From Glandiceps talaboti (taxonomy: Eukaryota; Hemichordata; Enteropneusta; Spengelidae), in contig NC_135558.1 in assembly GCF_964340395.1 (NCBI RefSeq), forward strand, positions 10,148,001 to 10,212,000: 64,000 nt of DNA. Direction: 5' to 3'. Below the pieces are notes generated by a model, which was not told the DNA's origin, made no database searches, and saw nothing but the letters and a program-made list of their open reading frames with translations. Shown here one piece after another: positions 25,044 through 36,781 of this stretch; position 1 is the stretch's first letter, and each line of letters opens with the position of its first letter. The position numbers and the translations under genes are program-made.

Positions 25044-25440
25044 TGTCACTAGAAACTGATGTAATCATCTAGTGATCTGTCTGTCTGTCTGTCTGTGTCT
25101 ATATATGCCTCTAGAAACTGATGTCAACATGATCTGTCTGTCTGTCTGTCTGTCTGTCTGTGTCTGTATCTGCCACTAGAAATTGATGTCATCGTGATTT
25201 GTCTGTCTGTCTGTCCCTATATACCACGAGAAAGTGAAGTCATATCTATAGTGATCTGTCTGTCTGTATATGCTACTAGAAACTGATGTCATCATCGTGA
25301 CCTGTCTGTCTGTCTGTCTGTCTGTCTATGTATGCTACTAGAAACTGATATCATGCCTATAGTAATCTGTCTGTCTATCTGTCTGTGTCTGTATATGCTA
25401 CTAGAAACTGGTATCATGCCTATTGTGATGTCTGCCTGCC
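25044..25440 (+). repeat. Composite minisatellite: (CTGT)n alternating with CTAGAAACTGATGTCAT
   Basis: Seven units of about 45-70 bp each contain a CTAGAAACTGATGTCAT-like segment followed by a variable (CTGT)n tract and TGTATATGC. The tract length varies from two to more than six repeats per unit. Confidence 0.88.
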
Positions 25441-25444
25441 TTTT

Positions 25445-26280
25445 TTATGTTGCCATGGAAACGTTAATTAGTTAATTTTTTTTTTATATTGATAGTGGAA
25501 TAGTTGGATAGTTATCATTGTAAAATAGTATATGAAATGAGTTGGAAATAATGAAAAATACTGAAAATATGAATGTTGCCATCCCAACAAATACTTCACA
25601 AAATGATTTATATGACGTTATTCAGCTTTCAACTGAAATGCATTAGTTTGAAACATTCAGTACATTTCATTCTGATTATTTCTATACAGGAATATTCATT
25701 CCATTATTTCCCTATGACATTTTAAAGAGCTTCTATATCTTTCAAGATTTGTTAGATTTTTATTGCGAAAAAATAGCTTTAATAGTTGTAGCTATTGATG
25801 CATTAAGTTACAGTGAGTAACCACGACGACTGATGACAGGGATAGTATAGGCAATAAAGGTATATAGATGTTACGTTTAGAGTGCTAGCTATATTTAACA
25901 TGGGATAAATTTACAATAAGTAGATTCATATATATGGCTACGCTGGTTATGAACCGACATGCGTCCTACTGTAATATTACACTGCCACTAGATACTTCTA
26001 AATTACATCAACAATTGACAAGGAGATTCTATTTGGATATTACCAGGTGATAGGTGTATATATCAGCTCCATCTAAGAGTTTATTTCAAAGCCATGCAGA
26101 TGTTAAAGGGGCACAGTCTGAGATTCACTATTTGCCATTGGAATATTATTTTTTTGTTTGATCAGACAACCAACAATACAATGTACATTCACTGAAAATT
26201 GTTGACATACCAATATTGTACGTGTACATGTACATTGATTATGAGTTGGTTATACAGCTACAGGTTGAAATTCTGTTTGC
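25445..26280. other. Non-coding stretch; one TTAAAGGGGCACA end-like motif
   Basis: TTAAAGGGGCACAGTCTGAG at 26104 resembles TTAAAGGGGCACAAGCTGAG at 53042 and the TTAAAGGGGAA end of the 20.1-kb fold-back element. I could not find an opposite terminus, so I do not delimit an element. Confidence 0.45.
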
Positions 26281-26281
26281 G

Positions 26282-26430
26282 TTAAGGTGCTGATTTTAGG
26301 GTATGGACCCAAAAAGCAATTTGATTTTACTTTATGCTGTACGATGTTATGTGTAAAGCTAGACAAAATCATAGCCTACACGTGATTCAATACTGTTAAA
26401 AGTGTACTATATACCATGAGTGAGTCATAT
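26282..26430 (+). mobile_element. Fragment of the TTGAGGGTG-terminus element
   Basis: AAGGTGCTGATTTTAGG, TATGGACCCAAAAAGCAATTTGATT and GTGATTCAATACTG are collinear with the reverse complement of 10294-10537. The second half fades out and the far terminus is not recognisable. Confidence 0.65.
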
Positions 26431-26969
26431 CTAAAAGAGGTTTAAAAAAATCCTTTCCAGTTGCAGCTTTAGTACAAATTTAACCTGAATAATACATTAT
26501 AAGCTACACACAGAGTGAAATACAACATAGGTAATGTATATGTACAACTGAACAGCTGTGTTTGACTTCTATATACATTGTATGTGTTTGGCTGCAAATC
26601 ATGATTTGATCCGTGTTAAGATGTTACCTTCTCATTGTGTATGGATAAAGGTACCTTGATGACACAACTATATATATATACAAGTCAAAGCATGAACGTA
26701 AAATCTATAAATCTACATCACATCAGGTACATTTGATGAGTTAATTAAGCCTTTAAAACAGTCATAAACTAAGTCATTAGACTGTAAAGTAAATGACTGT
26801 CCGTGGGTGCTGCTGCAATGCCAACAATACAAAGTTATTAACTGTTTAAAAGTCACTAGTTTTTGACGTTCGGTCAAAATAACGAGAGTTGAGTAGACAC
26901 AACTAATGCAGTCACTTGTTGGTGGACATACAAGTGGTTATGTATATATGAGTGGAATTGGGTGATGTA

Positions 26970-27180
26970 TGTTAATGTATGTATGTATGTATGTATGTAT
27001 GTATGTATGTATGTATGTATGTATGTATGTATGTATGTATGTATGTATGTATGTATGTATGTATGTATGTGTGTGTGTAATGTATGTATGTATGTATGTA
27101 TGTATGTATGTATGTATGTATGTATGTATGTATGTATGTATGTATGTATGTATGTATGTATGTATGTATGTATGGATAGA
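26970..27180 (+). repeat. (ATGT)n microsatellite, ~200 bp
   Basis: About 50 tetranucleotide units, interrupted once by GTGTGTGTA near 27070. It is followed by GATAGATAG and a GTGTGTGTG tract to about 27200. The Tyr-Ile-His-Thr and Tyr-Val-Cys-Met frames on both strands are products of the repeat. Confidence 0.97.
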
Positions 27181-27594
27181 TAGATGTGTGTGTGTGTGTG
27201 GGTGTATGCATGCATGCACCTGTGTTTAAGTATGTGTATATATGCGTGTGTATGTGGCATATAGTATACAAACATCATGTGTATATATATATGTGTGTGC
27301 AGACATTAACAGTGAGACTGTTTGTGTGCTAGTGTGGAGTTGCATAGAAGTGGTGGCCTAGTGTGTGACATGTAGGTAGCAATTCAAAATACCTGGTAAT
27401 CAAATGATATGATCCCATGTGTGGAGATACACCTGGGACAACAATAATTTAAAATAATGGTTTTAATTTCATTTCATTAGAAGGAAGTTTAGAAATCACG
27501 GGGGAGATTGACGTCATTTTTCATTATCACGGATGATTTGAAAATGAATGAGATCACCGGAGACAAGTACTATAAATGCTGATTTGGGGTCTCC

Positions 27595-28465
27595 AGTGTT
27601 GTGGTTTGAACTAAATTAACATCTGTAATTTCTACAACTAATATTGCACTATTGAAAACAGCTAAATAGAAGCGACAAACAAGTATGTCTCATGTTTGAA
27701 ACTCTATACACTACCTGTAATTTCTAATGACAAAGACTAACACTGCACTATTGGAGAGTGTTTCATGGTGAGAAATCTCTGTCACATATCTATCATTTCT
27801 ATGACTATTACACTGCTAGGGTAGCTACAAGTAGAAGTACATGTACGTGAATGTCCATTTTTAAACCCCAAGTTACATACCTATAATGTTGTAAGACAAG
27901 AATTTACCCGTGCTGTTTGAGAAAGTTGCATGTTGAGCAACAAGCTACAAATATATCCAGTGTTGCAGTCAGCCTTTTGAAAGAATGGGACATAGTGTCA
28001 GACTCTCATTTTTCTGGGTCATCATAGATTTTTTGGGGACATTATACATGTAAGAGAAGTGCCAACCCTGTTGTTATCTATGCAATATACACAATCATTT
28101 AGCTGTTGCTATAGGCATGGTCATGTTGCTAAACATACTTGCATACAATTTTAGTGCGGGTCATCTATGACCCGTCACTTCCAAAACTGTGGGTCAGGTC
28201 CAAAAAATGTGAGTCAAAAGACCCAAAAACCCCCTCTGGCTGCAACACTGTATATCCCATGTTTTAAACTGTTCAAAACTGTAATTTCTACGACTAACAT
28301 TGCATTATAAGAGGTAATTACTGAGAAGCAATCTTAGACTACAGTACTACTACAAGTACCGATATGTTCGATTTTTAAAACTCTAAGTTACAATTTACAT
28401 ATAAGTTCTACCCAAGGACTAACACTGCACTACTGGAGGAAGTTGCATGTTGAGAAACTTTTACC
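27595..28465 (+). repeat. ~120-bp tandem repeat, 6-7 diverged units
   Basis: The series TGTAATTTCTACAACTAATATTGCACTATTG, TGTAATTTCTAATGACAAAGACTAACACTGCACTATTGG, ATCATTTCTATGACTATTACACTGC (and so on) recurs up to ACTAACACTGCACTACTGGAG near 28430. Units typically end in a TGAGAAACAATC or TTGAGCAACAAGC block. Confidence 0.75.
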
Positions 28466-28965
28466 ATGAGCCTTCAGCCTCTCAAGTCTGATGACTGTTC
28501 TGATTTCATTTTTATTTTGGTTGACTAAATTAACATTGACATGTCATTGACTGATATTTTGTGAAATAAAATTTTTACAAGAGTCGAAAGTTTAGGGGTA
28601 AATCTGTGACATTCTGCAAATGAGTATTAAAATAACTAAGCTCTTCTCATCTTCAATCTTTCTGACTGTTTCTGGTTTCATTTTAACTTTAATGATCAAC
28701 TAAAATAATTTGAGATGTGATTTACTTTCTATCAAGGGGGTGGTCAGGAAGTAGAAGAGGACTTGGGGTATGTCTCTATGTTTCAACAACCAAGCAATGT
28801 CTGGGTCCACACAAAGAGCCTTCTATTCAGGTTCTCAAGTCTGGCGACCATTTTCATTTCACTTTAAACTTTAATGATTGACTCAAAATAATTCTCATGT
28901 GACTGACATTTTGTCAAGGGGTGTTCAGAATTTACAAGAGGGCTTAGGGATCCTCTTACCTTGGG
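28460..28965 (+). repeat. ~185-bp tandem repeat, 3 diverged units
   Basis: Each unit has TTCAATCT/CTCAAGTCTGATGACTGTT, TTTCATTTTAACTTTAATGATTGACT, ATGTGACTGACATTTTGTCAAGGGG and AGAGGACTTGGGG blocks. They lie at about 28470, 28650 and 28820. Confidence 0.72.
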
Positions 28966-29261
28966 CTTGGGAAATATCACTTGTTAAAATTACAGGGGTC
29001 CATTGAATATTGTTTTTATCATCAAGCCAATGACATTGAAGAATTCTTTTATGAACGTGTTCAATTAATGTTTACTTTGAATTGTCCAAAACCATCTTCC
29101 TGAGGTGATTTTCAACTGATTCATCTAAATCAGTTCAAATCAGTTTCAGTGTATGTTGGGACAGATTTTGATTTTGAGCCGATTCGAAATTTGCAATCAT
29201 CTCACACCAAACTCCAGGTGGAAATAAGGCTTATGAATTTATGGGGTATTTTGTAAGTATA

Positions 29262-29870
29262 AACTGTCCAGGTCTATTACAGGGTATTTTGAGAGCTAAC
29301 TACCAAGGTCTGTTATGGTTCCAGGGTTGGGTGAACTGCCTAGGTCTATTAGAGGTACTTTGACAGTAAACTGCCTAGGTCTATTAGAGGTACTTTGAGA
29401 GTAAACTCCATTGGTCTATTAGAGGTACTTTGAGAGTAAACTGCTTAGGTCTATTAGCGGTACTTTGAGAGTAAACTGCCTAGGTCTATTAGAGGTACTT
29501 TGATAGTAAACTGCCTAGGTCTATTAGAGGTACTTTGAGAGTAAACTGCTTAGGTCTATTAGAGGTACTTTGAGAGTAAACTGCCTAGGTCTATTAGAGG
29601 TACTTTGATAGTAAACTGCCTTGGTCTATTAGAGGTACTTATATAGTAAACTGCCTAGGTCTATTATACCGTACTTTGAAAGCAAACTGCCTAGGTCTAT
29701 TAGAGGTACTTTGATAGTAAACTCCATTGGTCTATTAGAGGTACTTTGATAGTAAACTGCCTAGGTCTATTAGAGGTACTTTGATAGTAAACTGCCTAGG
29801 TCTATTAGAGGTACTTTGATAGTAAACTGCCTAGGTCTATTATACCGTACTTAGAGTGTAAAGTACTTAC
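29262..29870 (+). repeat. 35-bp minisatellite, about 16 units
   Basis: The unit combines AACTGCCTAGGTCTATTAGA and GGTACTTTGATAGTA. Variants include CTCCATTGG for CTGCCTAGG, and TATACCGTACTT at two positions (about 29666 and 29838). Homogeneity is high in the middle and decays at the left edge (29262-29340). Confidence 0.95.
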
Positions 29871-30049
29871 TTCAAATTACGAAAGTGGGAACATTTATCA
29901 CATAATATTGCATGAAACGTTCCTGTTTGATATATACTGATAACACAGATACACATCAATTTGACTAAAAATATCCCAACGGTTTGCCTTTGATCATGAA
30001 ATTAGTCTACATAAGTAAACTCAGACAATATTTACATACTTCTCAATCA

Positions 30050-30870
30050 CGTTACATATTTGAAGTACAAATGAAAATGAATGTGATATCATCTTCACTT
30101 CCTTTTTTGTCAGAATCTGTGAAAATGATGTTTGGTTTTAAAATCGATAGAAACTATTGTAAATATTTGTGAAATATTGTTCAAAAGTATGAGTATACAA
30201 ACGCTGCCATCTTTAATTCATTTCATTAGAATTGTGAAGATAAAATTGGTTTTCAAATGAAGAGAAATTATTGTGTATATTGTCAAAATACTACATTTTC
30301 AAGGGAATTAATTTTCACTGAAAGAGAAATGGTATTTATTGCCCGGACATAATGTTCACTAACTTAGGAAATATGTATGGTATTAGTGAACAACAAATAT
30401 TTTCAAGGGATTTTATTTCAGCGAAAAAACCACACCGACATGAAAATAAATTCCAGTATTGTTCAAAAGTGGGAGTACACATAGGCTGGCATCTTTAATT
30501 CATTTTTACATCAGAATTAGAAATATGTGGAGAGATGAAATCGGTTTTGAAATGAAGAAAAATTATTTCACACATATCTGAAATATTGTTCACATTTTTA
30601 AGTTATGTACAAATTATGGTTTCCAAAATGAGAGATTTTAAAATCAGGATTTAATATCTGTGATGACAACTTTTGGTTTTCAAAATTGAGAAAAATCGTT
30701 CATTTTTTAATATCAGCATTTAATATCTGAGATGACAGTCTGGATGCCAACGTGGTGTGAGTGGAGGTGTGAATTGTGATGATACCGTATAGGAACTAGA
30801 CTACTATGATGAGGGCTTTTGGTTTTCAAATTGAGAGAAATTGCATATTTTGTAAATTATTGTCCAAGCA
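30050..30870 (+). repeat. Diverged long-unit array with TTTGGTTTTCAAA blocks
   Basis: Blocks such as GTGAAATATTGTTCAAAAGT, CATCTTTAATTCATTTC, TTTGGTTTTCAAAATTGAGA and TAATATCTGTGATGACA recur at about 30125-30230, 30430-30560, 30600-30700 and 30800-30850. A short MITE interrupts the array at 30736-30803. Confidence 0.65.
30736..30803 (-). mobile_element. 68-bp MITE, TAGTYTRG family, with 9-bp TSD
   Basis: Outer ends are CAGTCTGGATGCC and GGAACTAGACTA. Left flank CTGAGATGA (30727-30735) and right flank CTATGATGA (30804-30812) agree at 7 of 9 positions. A paralogous empty site in the same array, CTGTGATGA followed by CAACTTTTGGTTTTC at about 30657, shows the pre-insertion state. See also 54736-55106 and 63175-63246. 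Confidence 0.8.
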
Positions 30871-31319
30871 TATTACGAAAAGTGTCATCTTCACTACCTG
30901 CTACAGAGTGAAGTTACTGTACATACATTTGCAAAATATTATTAAAACATATATACTGTACATCACCATAGGAAATATATTTATCTCCATTATCGATTCT
31001 TTGTGTCTTTTTTGTGAGTTGAATTGCTGTTTTCCAGCATATTGAACAGTTAGTAATTTGAAAATTAATGCAGAATTAAATCAAGGAGATTTATAAAGGT
31101 AATGGTCATATTGTTGACAGGCAGAGAGAGCTTGTATGAAAGGGCCGAGTTTGAAAAAAAAAAGGCTCGCTTTATTCAATCAGTTTCCTATAGAGAATTA
31201 CGTGAATGAGAATAGACTTTTTTATATGCCGTGCATTCAGTTCAATCAATCTCTATTAGATGTATTATTGCGTATTGTAGCAGGTATAAACTATTACATA
31301 AGGATCAATACATGCAAAG

Positions 31320-31800
31320 CTATCAAATTCACGCGATAAAATACCACAGAATGCTGCCAATAAAACACTCCTATACAAGCAGACGTTTGGTACAAAATTG
31401 AACATTCTACCAAAATTTTAGCTATTAGTAATACAGCGATCACTATTTTCACAGAAGAATCAAATTCTACTAAATTCTGACAATATAACACTTATATATA
31501 AAATATGCAGACATTTTTACAAAAATTAAACAATTTACCAATATTTTAGTTACCATAGTAGTACAGCAATAACCATTTTCAAAGAGTAATAGAAATAAAA
31601 TCAAAATCACGTAATAAAATACCATCAAATGTTGAAAATAATTGCAGACTTTTGTAAAAAATTGAACGCTGACTAAAATTTTGGCGAGTGCCAATAACAA
31701 AAGTGATCACCATTTCCATAAAATGGGAAACAAATTTAAGCAACCTCAGCAAAATTTTAGCCAGGTAATAAAGTAAAGAAAGATTTTTACAAAATAATAT
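31320..31800 (-). repeat. ~130-bp tandem array, 3-4 diverged units
   Basis: Units contain GCAGAC(G/A)TTTGTACAAAATTGAAC-like, CTACCAAAATTTTAGC and AGTAATACAGCGATCACTATTTTC blocks. They lie at about 31375, 31510, 31640 and 31770. The small minus-strand frames at 31294-31700 fall in the array. Confidence 0.7.
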
Positions 31801-32985
31801 TTAGGTTGCAATTGAAATACTGACATATTTCACTTTCTTTTTGGAATAAATTCTAAACAATGATCACTACAAACAGAACATTTTGTCAACCTAACCAACG
31901 AAGGACCTTGCAATAAAGCACAGTGTCGATTCACATAAATCTGGTTATTGATTTTATATCAACAGAAAATCTAACAACCTACCAATATTTGGACTTGATA
32001 TCGATGTCTTAAGTTGTAAACTACGGGTGAATCTTGAGCGAAACATCTTTGGTCTGGTAATGTCATTGAACACGAGTTCAGTTTCTTGAAGAGTGTGGAA
32101 GCAAGTATATCCGTGGTAACAGCAGTTGCTATAAAGTATACATTCACATCATTGTGATACCCTGCATACATATAATCAGAAGTGTACGTTTTTCACTCTT
32201 CATCGTTGGAAGATACCTCAAATGCCACGATGATAATATTGAGTGATGTCCATCGACAGGCCTCCATTCGTGTTGAAGATAATTGATTTTATGCATGCCA
32301 ATTCAGCACTCACTTCTCCACATGTAAATTGTTCTTCAACTTGATTGGCTGAAATGATTCAATTTATGGATGGTACAGCAGGCATGCCTAAATGCAAGCT
32401 GATTGGTCTATGACAAGGATTTGCTACAAACGAGGTTATAATTGTATACAATTTATCACGCAAGGCATAACCTTATATCTCATAAGCTAGATGCTTAGAT
32501 CAGTATTACTCTGGAGACCCTCTGGCATATATGGACAGATAGTTAGTAATATTACAGCGTTAGCTTCTAAGGCAGTCCGTACTTCCCATTTACTTGCTAT
32601 TAATTCTATAAAGTAAAGCCTGATGGCTTTAACTCCTACGTTTTTTTTTTCCTTTCTGAGAATTCCATAGGGATTATAGTCCTATGAAAACACTTCAGAC
32701 TTGAAATGCTCTGATTTTCCACTGAATCCTAGTTTATACTTCATTCTGTATTCCGGTTCTATCTTTCTGATTTTTCACTTTTATCTTTTCATCACATTTC
32801 ACATTTTGAGTGAGACAGCTGACATCAGAGGATACGTTTACCTTCGACTAACACTTGTTATTTTGTAAATATATCACCCTGTATTTTTCTTTACACCACA
32901 TATAAAGGGACAAAGTACATTGGGCTGGAAGGTTTTCTCTTTACTTTTTTTTGACAATGTATTCAATTGATGTAAACTACATACC
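31801..32985. other. Non-coding stretch, nothing recognised
   Basis: No supported feature. Confidence 0.45.
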
Positions 32986-32990
32986 CAGTA

Positions 32991-33261
32991 GCCCTCTAAT
33001 GACAGCCAAATTTTGTTGTTGTGAGTCAAAATGAGAAAAACTGGCATTTCTTGTGAGTCACCACATAGTAAGAGATAGGGGAACACTAAATTTTGGTGCA
33101 TCACTAGGAATTGTGTGTGTCAGTGGTGCATCAAATTGGCTTAGAGGGTACACTGGTCACCACATAGTAAGAGATAGGGGAACACCAAATTTTGGTGCAT
33201 CACTAGAAATTGTGTGCGTCAGTGGTGCATCAAATTGGCTTAGGAAGTTAGAGGGCACACT
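32991..33261 (+). mobile_element. MITE, CCCTCTA-terminus family, copy 3 with internal 99-bp duplication
   Basis: Starts GCCCTCTAATGACAGCCAAA and ends TTAGAGGGCACACT. The segment from GTCACCACATAGTAAGAG to CAAATTGGCTTA is present twice, starting at 33057 and 33156, and the copies differ at only a few positions. This is the least diverged member in the window. The plus-strand frame at 33053-33322 runs through the duplication and is not a gene. Confidence 0.88.
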
Positions 33262-33499
33262 GTACATACCTCATGTCACTAGAATAAGTCACTTATATCA
33301 GTCAACTGTAACAAATCAATGACGATGTTACAGATATATCACCACAAATTTTCAAATTACACAATCATTTTCGCTGATTTGATTTCAACAATATTCTAAA
33401 CAAGTAACATCAGCAGAAATCTGTTATGTTTTATTTTTTTTATTTTGCCTATGAAGTTTTTTGATTTTCCAATGAAATCAATATACATTATTATACACC

Positions 33500-33747
33500 C
33501 AAAGACCCTTTACTTGACAATCAATGTCCTTGCAATGGTCCAGCACTGCATGATGGGAGGTAGCACAATATACATTGGATGAACAATGAATATTCATGAT
33601 TAAAGGTAATAGGCTAAAAGAACTTTCAATGTGGTGTTTCTTAGTAATCATGCGAAATTCATGCAATGTAAAATCATGAAAGAACTCTCCAGAACCCAAA
33701 ATTTATGAAGATGCTGCCTTTATTTCCGAGAGTGATGTTTCCCTTCA
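33500..33747 (+). mobile_element. Diverged derivative of the 20.1-kb fold-back MITE
   Basis: The central block (AATGGTCCAGCACTGCATGATGG, then TGAACAATGAATATTCATG) and one arm (CATGAAAGAACTCTCCAGAACCCAAAATTTA, then TTTCCGAGAGTGATGTTTCCC) match one half of 20125-20593. The other arm is absent, so this is a half-element. Confidence 0.75.
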
Positions 33748-33749
33748 AG

Positions 33750-34770
33750 TATTAATTTGGATAAATCAGATAATCCCAAAGTTCAAAATCTTAAGAGAAC
33801 GATGTTATATCATAATACTTAATCTTCTGAGAACAAATTTATTTTCATTAAGAATGGCCTGGATCCAGGATCAATTTCTTTGCCGAACGAAATCAGATCA
33901 TACTGTTGTCTCTGTTGATTCAAAACCAAGCTTAGAGCATAAATATAATACTCTAAAAAACCAACCATAAAATATTAAAACTGTTTGAAAATCCACACTA
34001 TTGTATTAAGCTAGTAGTATTTCTGTAGGCGCAATGTTGTATTAACATGGATATTTAAACTCCTATCTACACCAACTAGTGAAAAGGGAATCCCAACTGA
34101 TATAAAGCTGATTTGTAAAGCCACTTGTGGGAGTAAATTTAGGATTATGTTGACTATATAGTTCTTACGTCCTGGGGACAGACTCCACAGTGGAGAAATG
34201 TCTCTCTGCTAATTGATGGATTATAGAACAGAATGGCACTTAGCCTAGAGACTTGGCTATCTGACTTTTAAAGTTAAACATTCTGACTTGACAGTAGGCT
34301 GCACTTTTCAAGCCACATAGCCTCAAGTTTCTGGTCTAACTTAGTAACGTGGCAGCTGTCTTTCTCAAGACGCTATCTCAACCCACTATCAAACAAATGT
34401 TTAAAGTTCAAACAGGGATAAATCGAAAATTGTGAAAAGACATACTAAAAGATTTATCAGTGAACTTTGAGTGCGATTCTACCCACACGATCATTGTGAA
34501 TGTTTCACCTGCCTACTCATCACGACATTAGATCTATGACGCCAACTTACACCCTCATATAAGATAGTGATATAGTACAGAGGAGTTACAGCTCCAGTGA
34601 ATAGACAAGTTATTAGACACCATTCATGCAAGAACCATAAAAAACTTCAGGACTGAAAGATGAAGCCTGAAGGGTTTATTCCTGAAATATTTAAACTTTT
34701 TATTCACTTATTTGGACTGAGAATATTCTGTTTTTACCATTCTCAGTATTTAGCCAAATTGGCTTGGTAT
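33750..34770. other. Non-coding stretch containing one stray 47-bp-satellite-like unit
   Basis: At 34238-34305 the sequence CTTAGCCTAGAGACTTGGCTATCTGACTT, then CTTGACAGTAGGCT, is a single diverged unit of the 47-bp array at 42.4 kb. Nothing else recognised. Confidence 0.6.
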
Positions 34771-34774
34771 TAAT

Positions 34775-35460
34775 AGAATAAATGTTCTGGGAAACTTCCT
34801 TTCTTATATCAGAAAACTTTCACTGCACACCTAATGTCATTCACGTCAAAGTCTACATGTAACCTGGCCAATTTTATAATGACTGCAATAAATGCTAGCT
34901 AACATGTCCTGGAAACACTCTTCAGAATTTGAGAACTTTTAGAACAGACCTAGTAACAGTCATGTAATACATAAAAGCCTGAGATTAGTGAGAAGGTGTC
35001 ATTTTAATATTGAGTAGAGTCAATGCTAACATGTCCCAAAAACTTTCCTCACCATCAGAGGTCATCTGCCAAATGTTAATTGCATGAACCTTAAGTACAA
35101 ACTATTGTCGTATGGCGGGTGTGCATTCTGATATGTTGCACCCCATCTATGGAATGCACTGCCATTGGAAATACAACACTAAACAATAGCTAACGCCTTC
35201 AAAAACAACTTAAACACTTATGTCTATTCTCCAGTGTTCTATCTGTACAGTGCCTCTGAATGCTACATCGTAGTGGAAACTGGTGCTTTATAAATTCACT
35301 GATTAAACTTTCACAGCAGAACATTAGTGTTTCTTGACTTAATTACTAGTCCTTGTGTCTACAAGTATACAGTAAGCAGTTTGATTTGATAGACATATAC
35401 TAGCAAATACAAACATGTCTTGGGAAACCTGCCTCAGTAACCTCAATCATATGCTAGTTG
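34775..35460 (+). repeat. Old ~125-bp tandem array interrupted by a LINE fragment
   Basis: Blocks like AATGCTAACATGTCCTGGAAACTTTCCTCA occur near 34785, 34897, 35022 and 35405. The gap between the last two is occupied by the LINE fragment at 35104-35305. Confidence 0.6.
35104..35305 (+). pseudogene. LINE (CR1/L2-like) 3' fragment: reverse transcriptase C-terminus and tail
   Basis: One frame reads, with stops ignored, a SYGGCAF-like segment, then VAPHLWNALPLEIQ, a stop, then ANAFKNNLNTYVY. This order (SYGDRAF...AP.LWN.LP..IR....FK..LKT.L) is the well-known C-terminal signature of CR1/L2-type non-LTR retrotransposon polymerases. It is followed by about 80 bp of 3' sequence ending GCTTTATAAATTCACTGATTAA, a tail style typical of these elements. 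There are two in-frame stops and no upstream RT domain. The copy is 5'-truncated and dead. Exact clade is uncertain. Confidence 0.8.
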
Positions 35461-35681
35461 GTTTGATTATGAAAATATCTGAAATACACTACATATTTAT
35501 ATCCAGGAAATCTTCTTAAATCTCATCGTCGTAACCATACCCTCTTTTATGGCACCATCCAAGACACACTGTCATTTCATTGTTATTTTAACTTGTCAAT
35601 TAATTCCATATCTCATGCACCAAAGATATGTCAAGTTTATATCAGATGGCAGTCTGAAAAAACAAAGTAAATACACATGCT

Positions 35682-35697
35682 GCTGCTAGATGGCGCA
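35682..35697 (+). promoter_or_regulatory. CTCF-core-like motif 1
   Basis: GCTGCTAGATGGCGCA matches the conserved YAGRKGGC core but departs from the CCAS flank. Confidence 0.35.
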
Positions 35698-35778
35698 CTT
35701 CTCATTTATCTATAGTATATGATTCACTTTTCTGGTAGTGGCAGAAGTATGGAAAGACAAAGTTAACTTATATTGCTG

Positions 35779-35792
35779 CCACTAGATGGCAC
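35779..35792 (+). promoter_or_regulatory. CTCF-core-like motif 2
   Basis: CCACTAGATGGCAC fits the bilaterian CTCF consensus CCASYAGRKGGCRS at every position. Binding is not shown. Confidence 0.5.
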
Positions 35793-35930
35793 ACGTTATC
35801 ACCATATGCAAATTGAGCATGTTTGTCTACCATAAATAATAGCTCTAAAACTATCTATACATTTTCACTTTTCTGGGACAAAGTGTGCTATACTGGTAGC
35901 ATACAAAGACAAAAGAAGTTTAAATTGCTG

Positions 35931-35944
35931 TCACTAGATGGCAC
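35931..35944 (+). promoter_or_regulatory. CTCF-core-like motif 3
   Basis: TCACTAGATGGCAC has one mismatch to CCASYAGRKGGCRS. Confidence 0.4.
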
Positions 35945-36436
35945 ACTTCATGACATAACAGTCATGATCCCTCACTGCAGATGATACACAAATACTGTTC
36001 TTTCTGCTTGCGAGGCAAACCTTCCTCAGCTATCTCTAATTTCAACATAACCTTAAATCCAAATCTTTGATACAAACACATACATGTTTACAGTTAGTTC
36101 ATTGTTCTTCATTCTCACTAAACATTCCACTGAAGTTTTTTTTCCAATGTAAACAACCATCTACTTGAAGGTAACTGTATACAGTTCCTGTATTTAAATG
36201 ATAACACTTCAAACTAGCAATGACCCAAATACCGCTGACACTCAACTTGTCAAAGCAAATACCATGAATATCATTAAACTTGTCCTGCATGTTAGAATGA
36301 GTCCATTTTATCAATACAGAGTATAAATATAACATAATGGCAATTTCCAAAATGTTATGAACCTATTAAGATGATTAACACCTGATCCAAAGGATACAAC
36401 TTGTACTTTATCTACATACAATGAAGACTGTTTTAA

Positions 36437-36781
36437 AGTGGCCATATGGATGAGGATTAGGTATTTATTTTGGATTTCTAATTTATAAAATAATTTTATC
36501 ATGGCTTCCTACTTGAAAATTCAATGTGAATCAACATTGACAAAGTCTGTGTTTGTAACTCAATACAGTGCAAAAAGCTAAAAATGTGTAAAAGGTTTGG
36601 TTATTGTACATACAATAACAAAGATTTTACACATTTATTAATAATTTGCAATGTATTGAGTTTCAAACACAGACTTGGTCTATGTTGTTTCACATTGATT
36701 TTTCAAGTATGAAGCCATGATAAAACTATTTTATAAATTAAAAATCCAAAATAAATACCTAATCTCATCCATATGACCACT
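36437..36781. mobile_element. Fold-back (palindromic) MITE, ~345 bp, flanked by TTAA
   Basis: Two arms of about 170 bp are near-perfect inverted copies. Left arm blocks AGTGGCCATATGGATGAGG, TAGGTATTTATTTTGGATT, TTTTATCATGGCTTC and AAGTCTGTGTTTG all reappear in reverse complement on the right. The centre is around 36605. TTAA occurs on both sides (36433-36436, 36782-36785). Almost no loop and no coding capacity. The minus-strand frame 36311-36502 overlaps only the left arm and its flank. Confidence 0.9.

Larger units (their letters stand above)
35660..35960 (+). repeat. Diverged tandem repeat, 3 units, each with a CTCF-core-like site
   Basis: GCTGCTAGATGGCGCACTT (35682), GCTGCCACTAGATGGCACAC (35775) and GCTGTCACTAGATGGCACAC (35927) are each preceded by an ACAAAG(T/A)..A block and an A+T-rich linker. 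Units are about 95-150 bp. Confidence 0.75.

Noticed and set aside
26874-27278. Frames of 73-134 codons on both strands over the ATGT repeat
   Set aside because: They are pure translations of the (ATGT)n microsatellite (Tyr-Ile-His-Thr or Met-Tyr-Val-Cys periods), with no unique protein sequence.
29262-29870. CRISPR-like array (35-bp period)
   Set aside because: There is no spacer between units, so it is a minisatellite.
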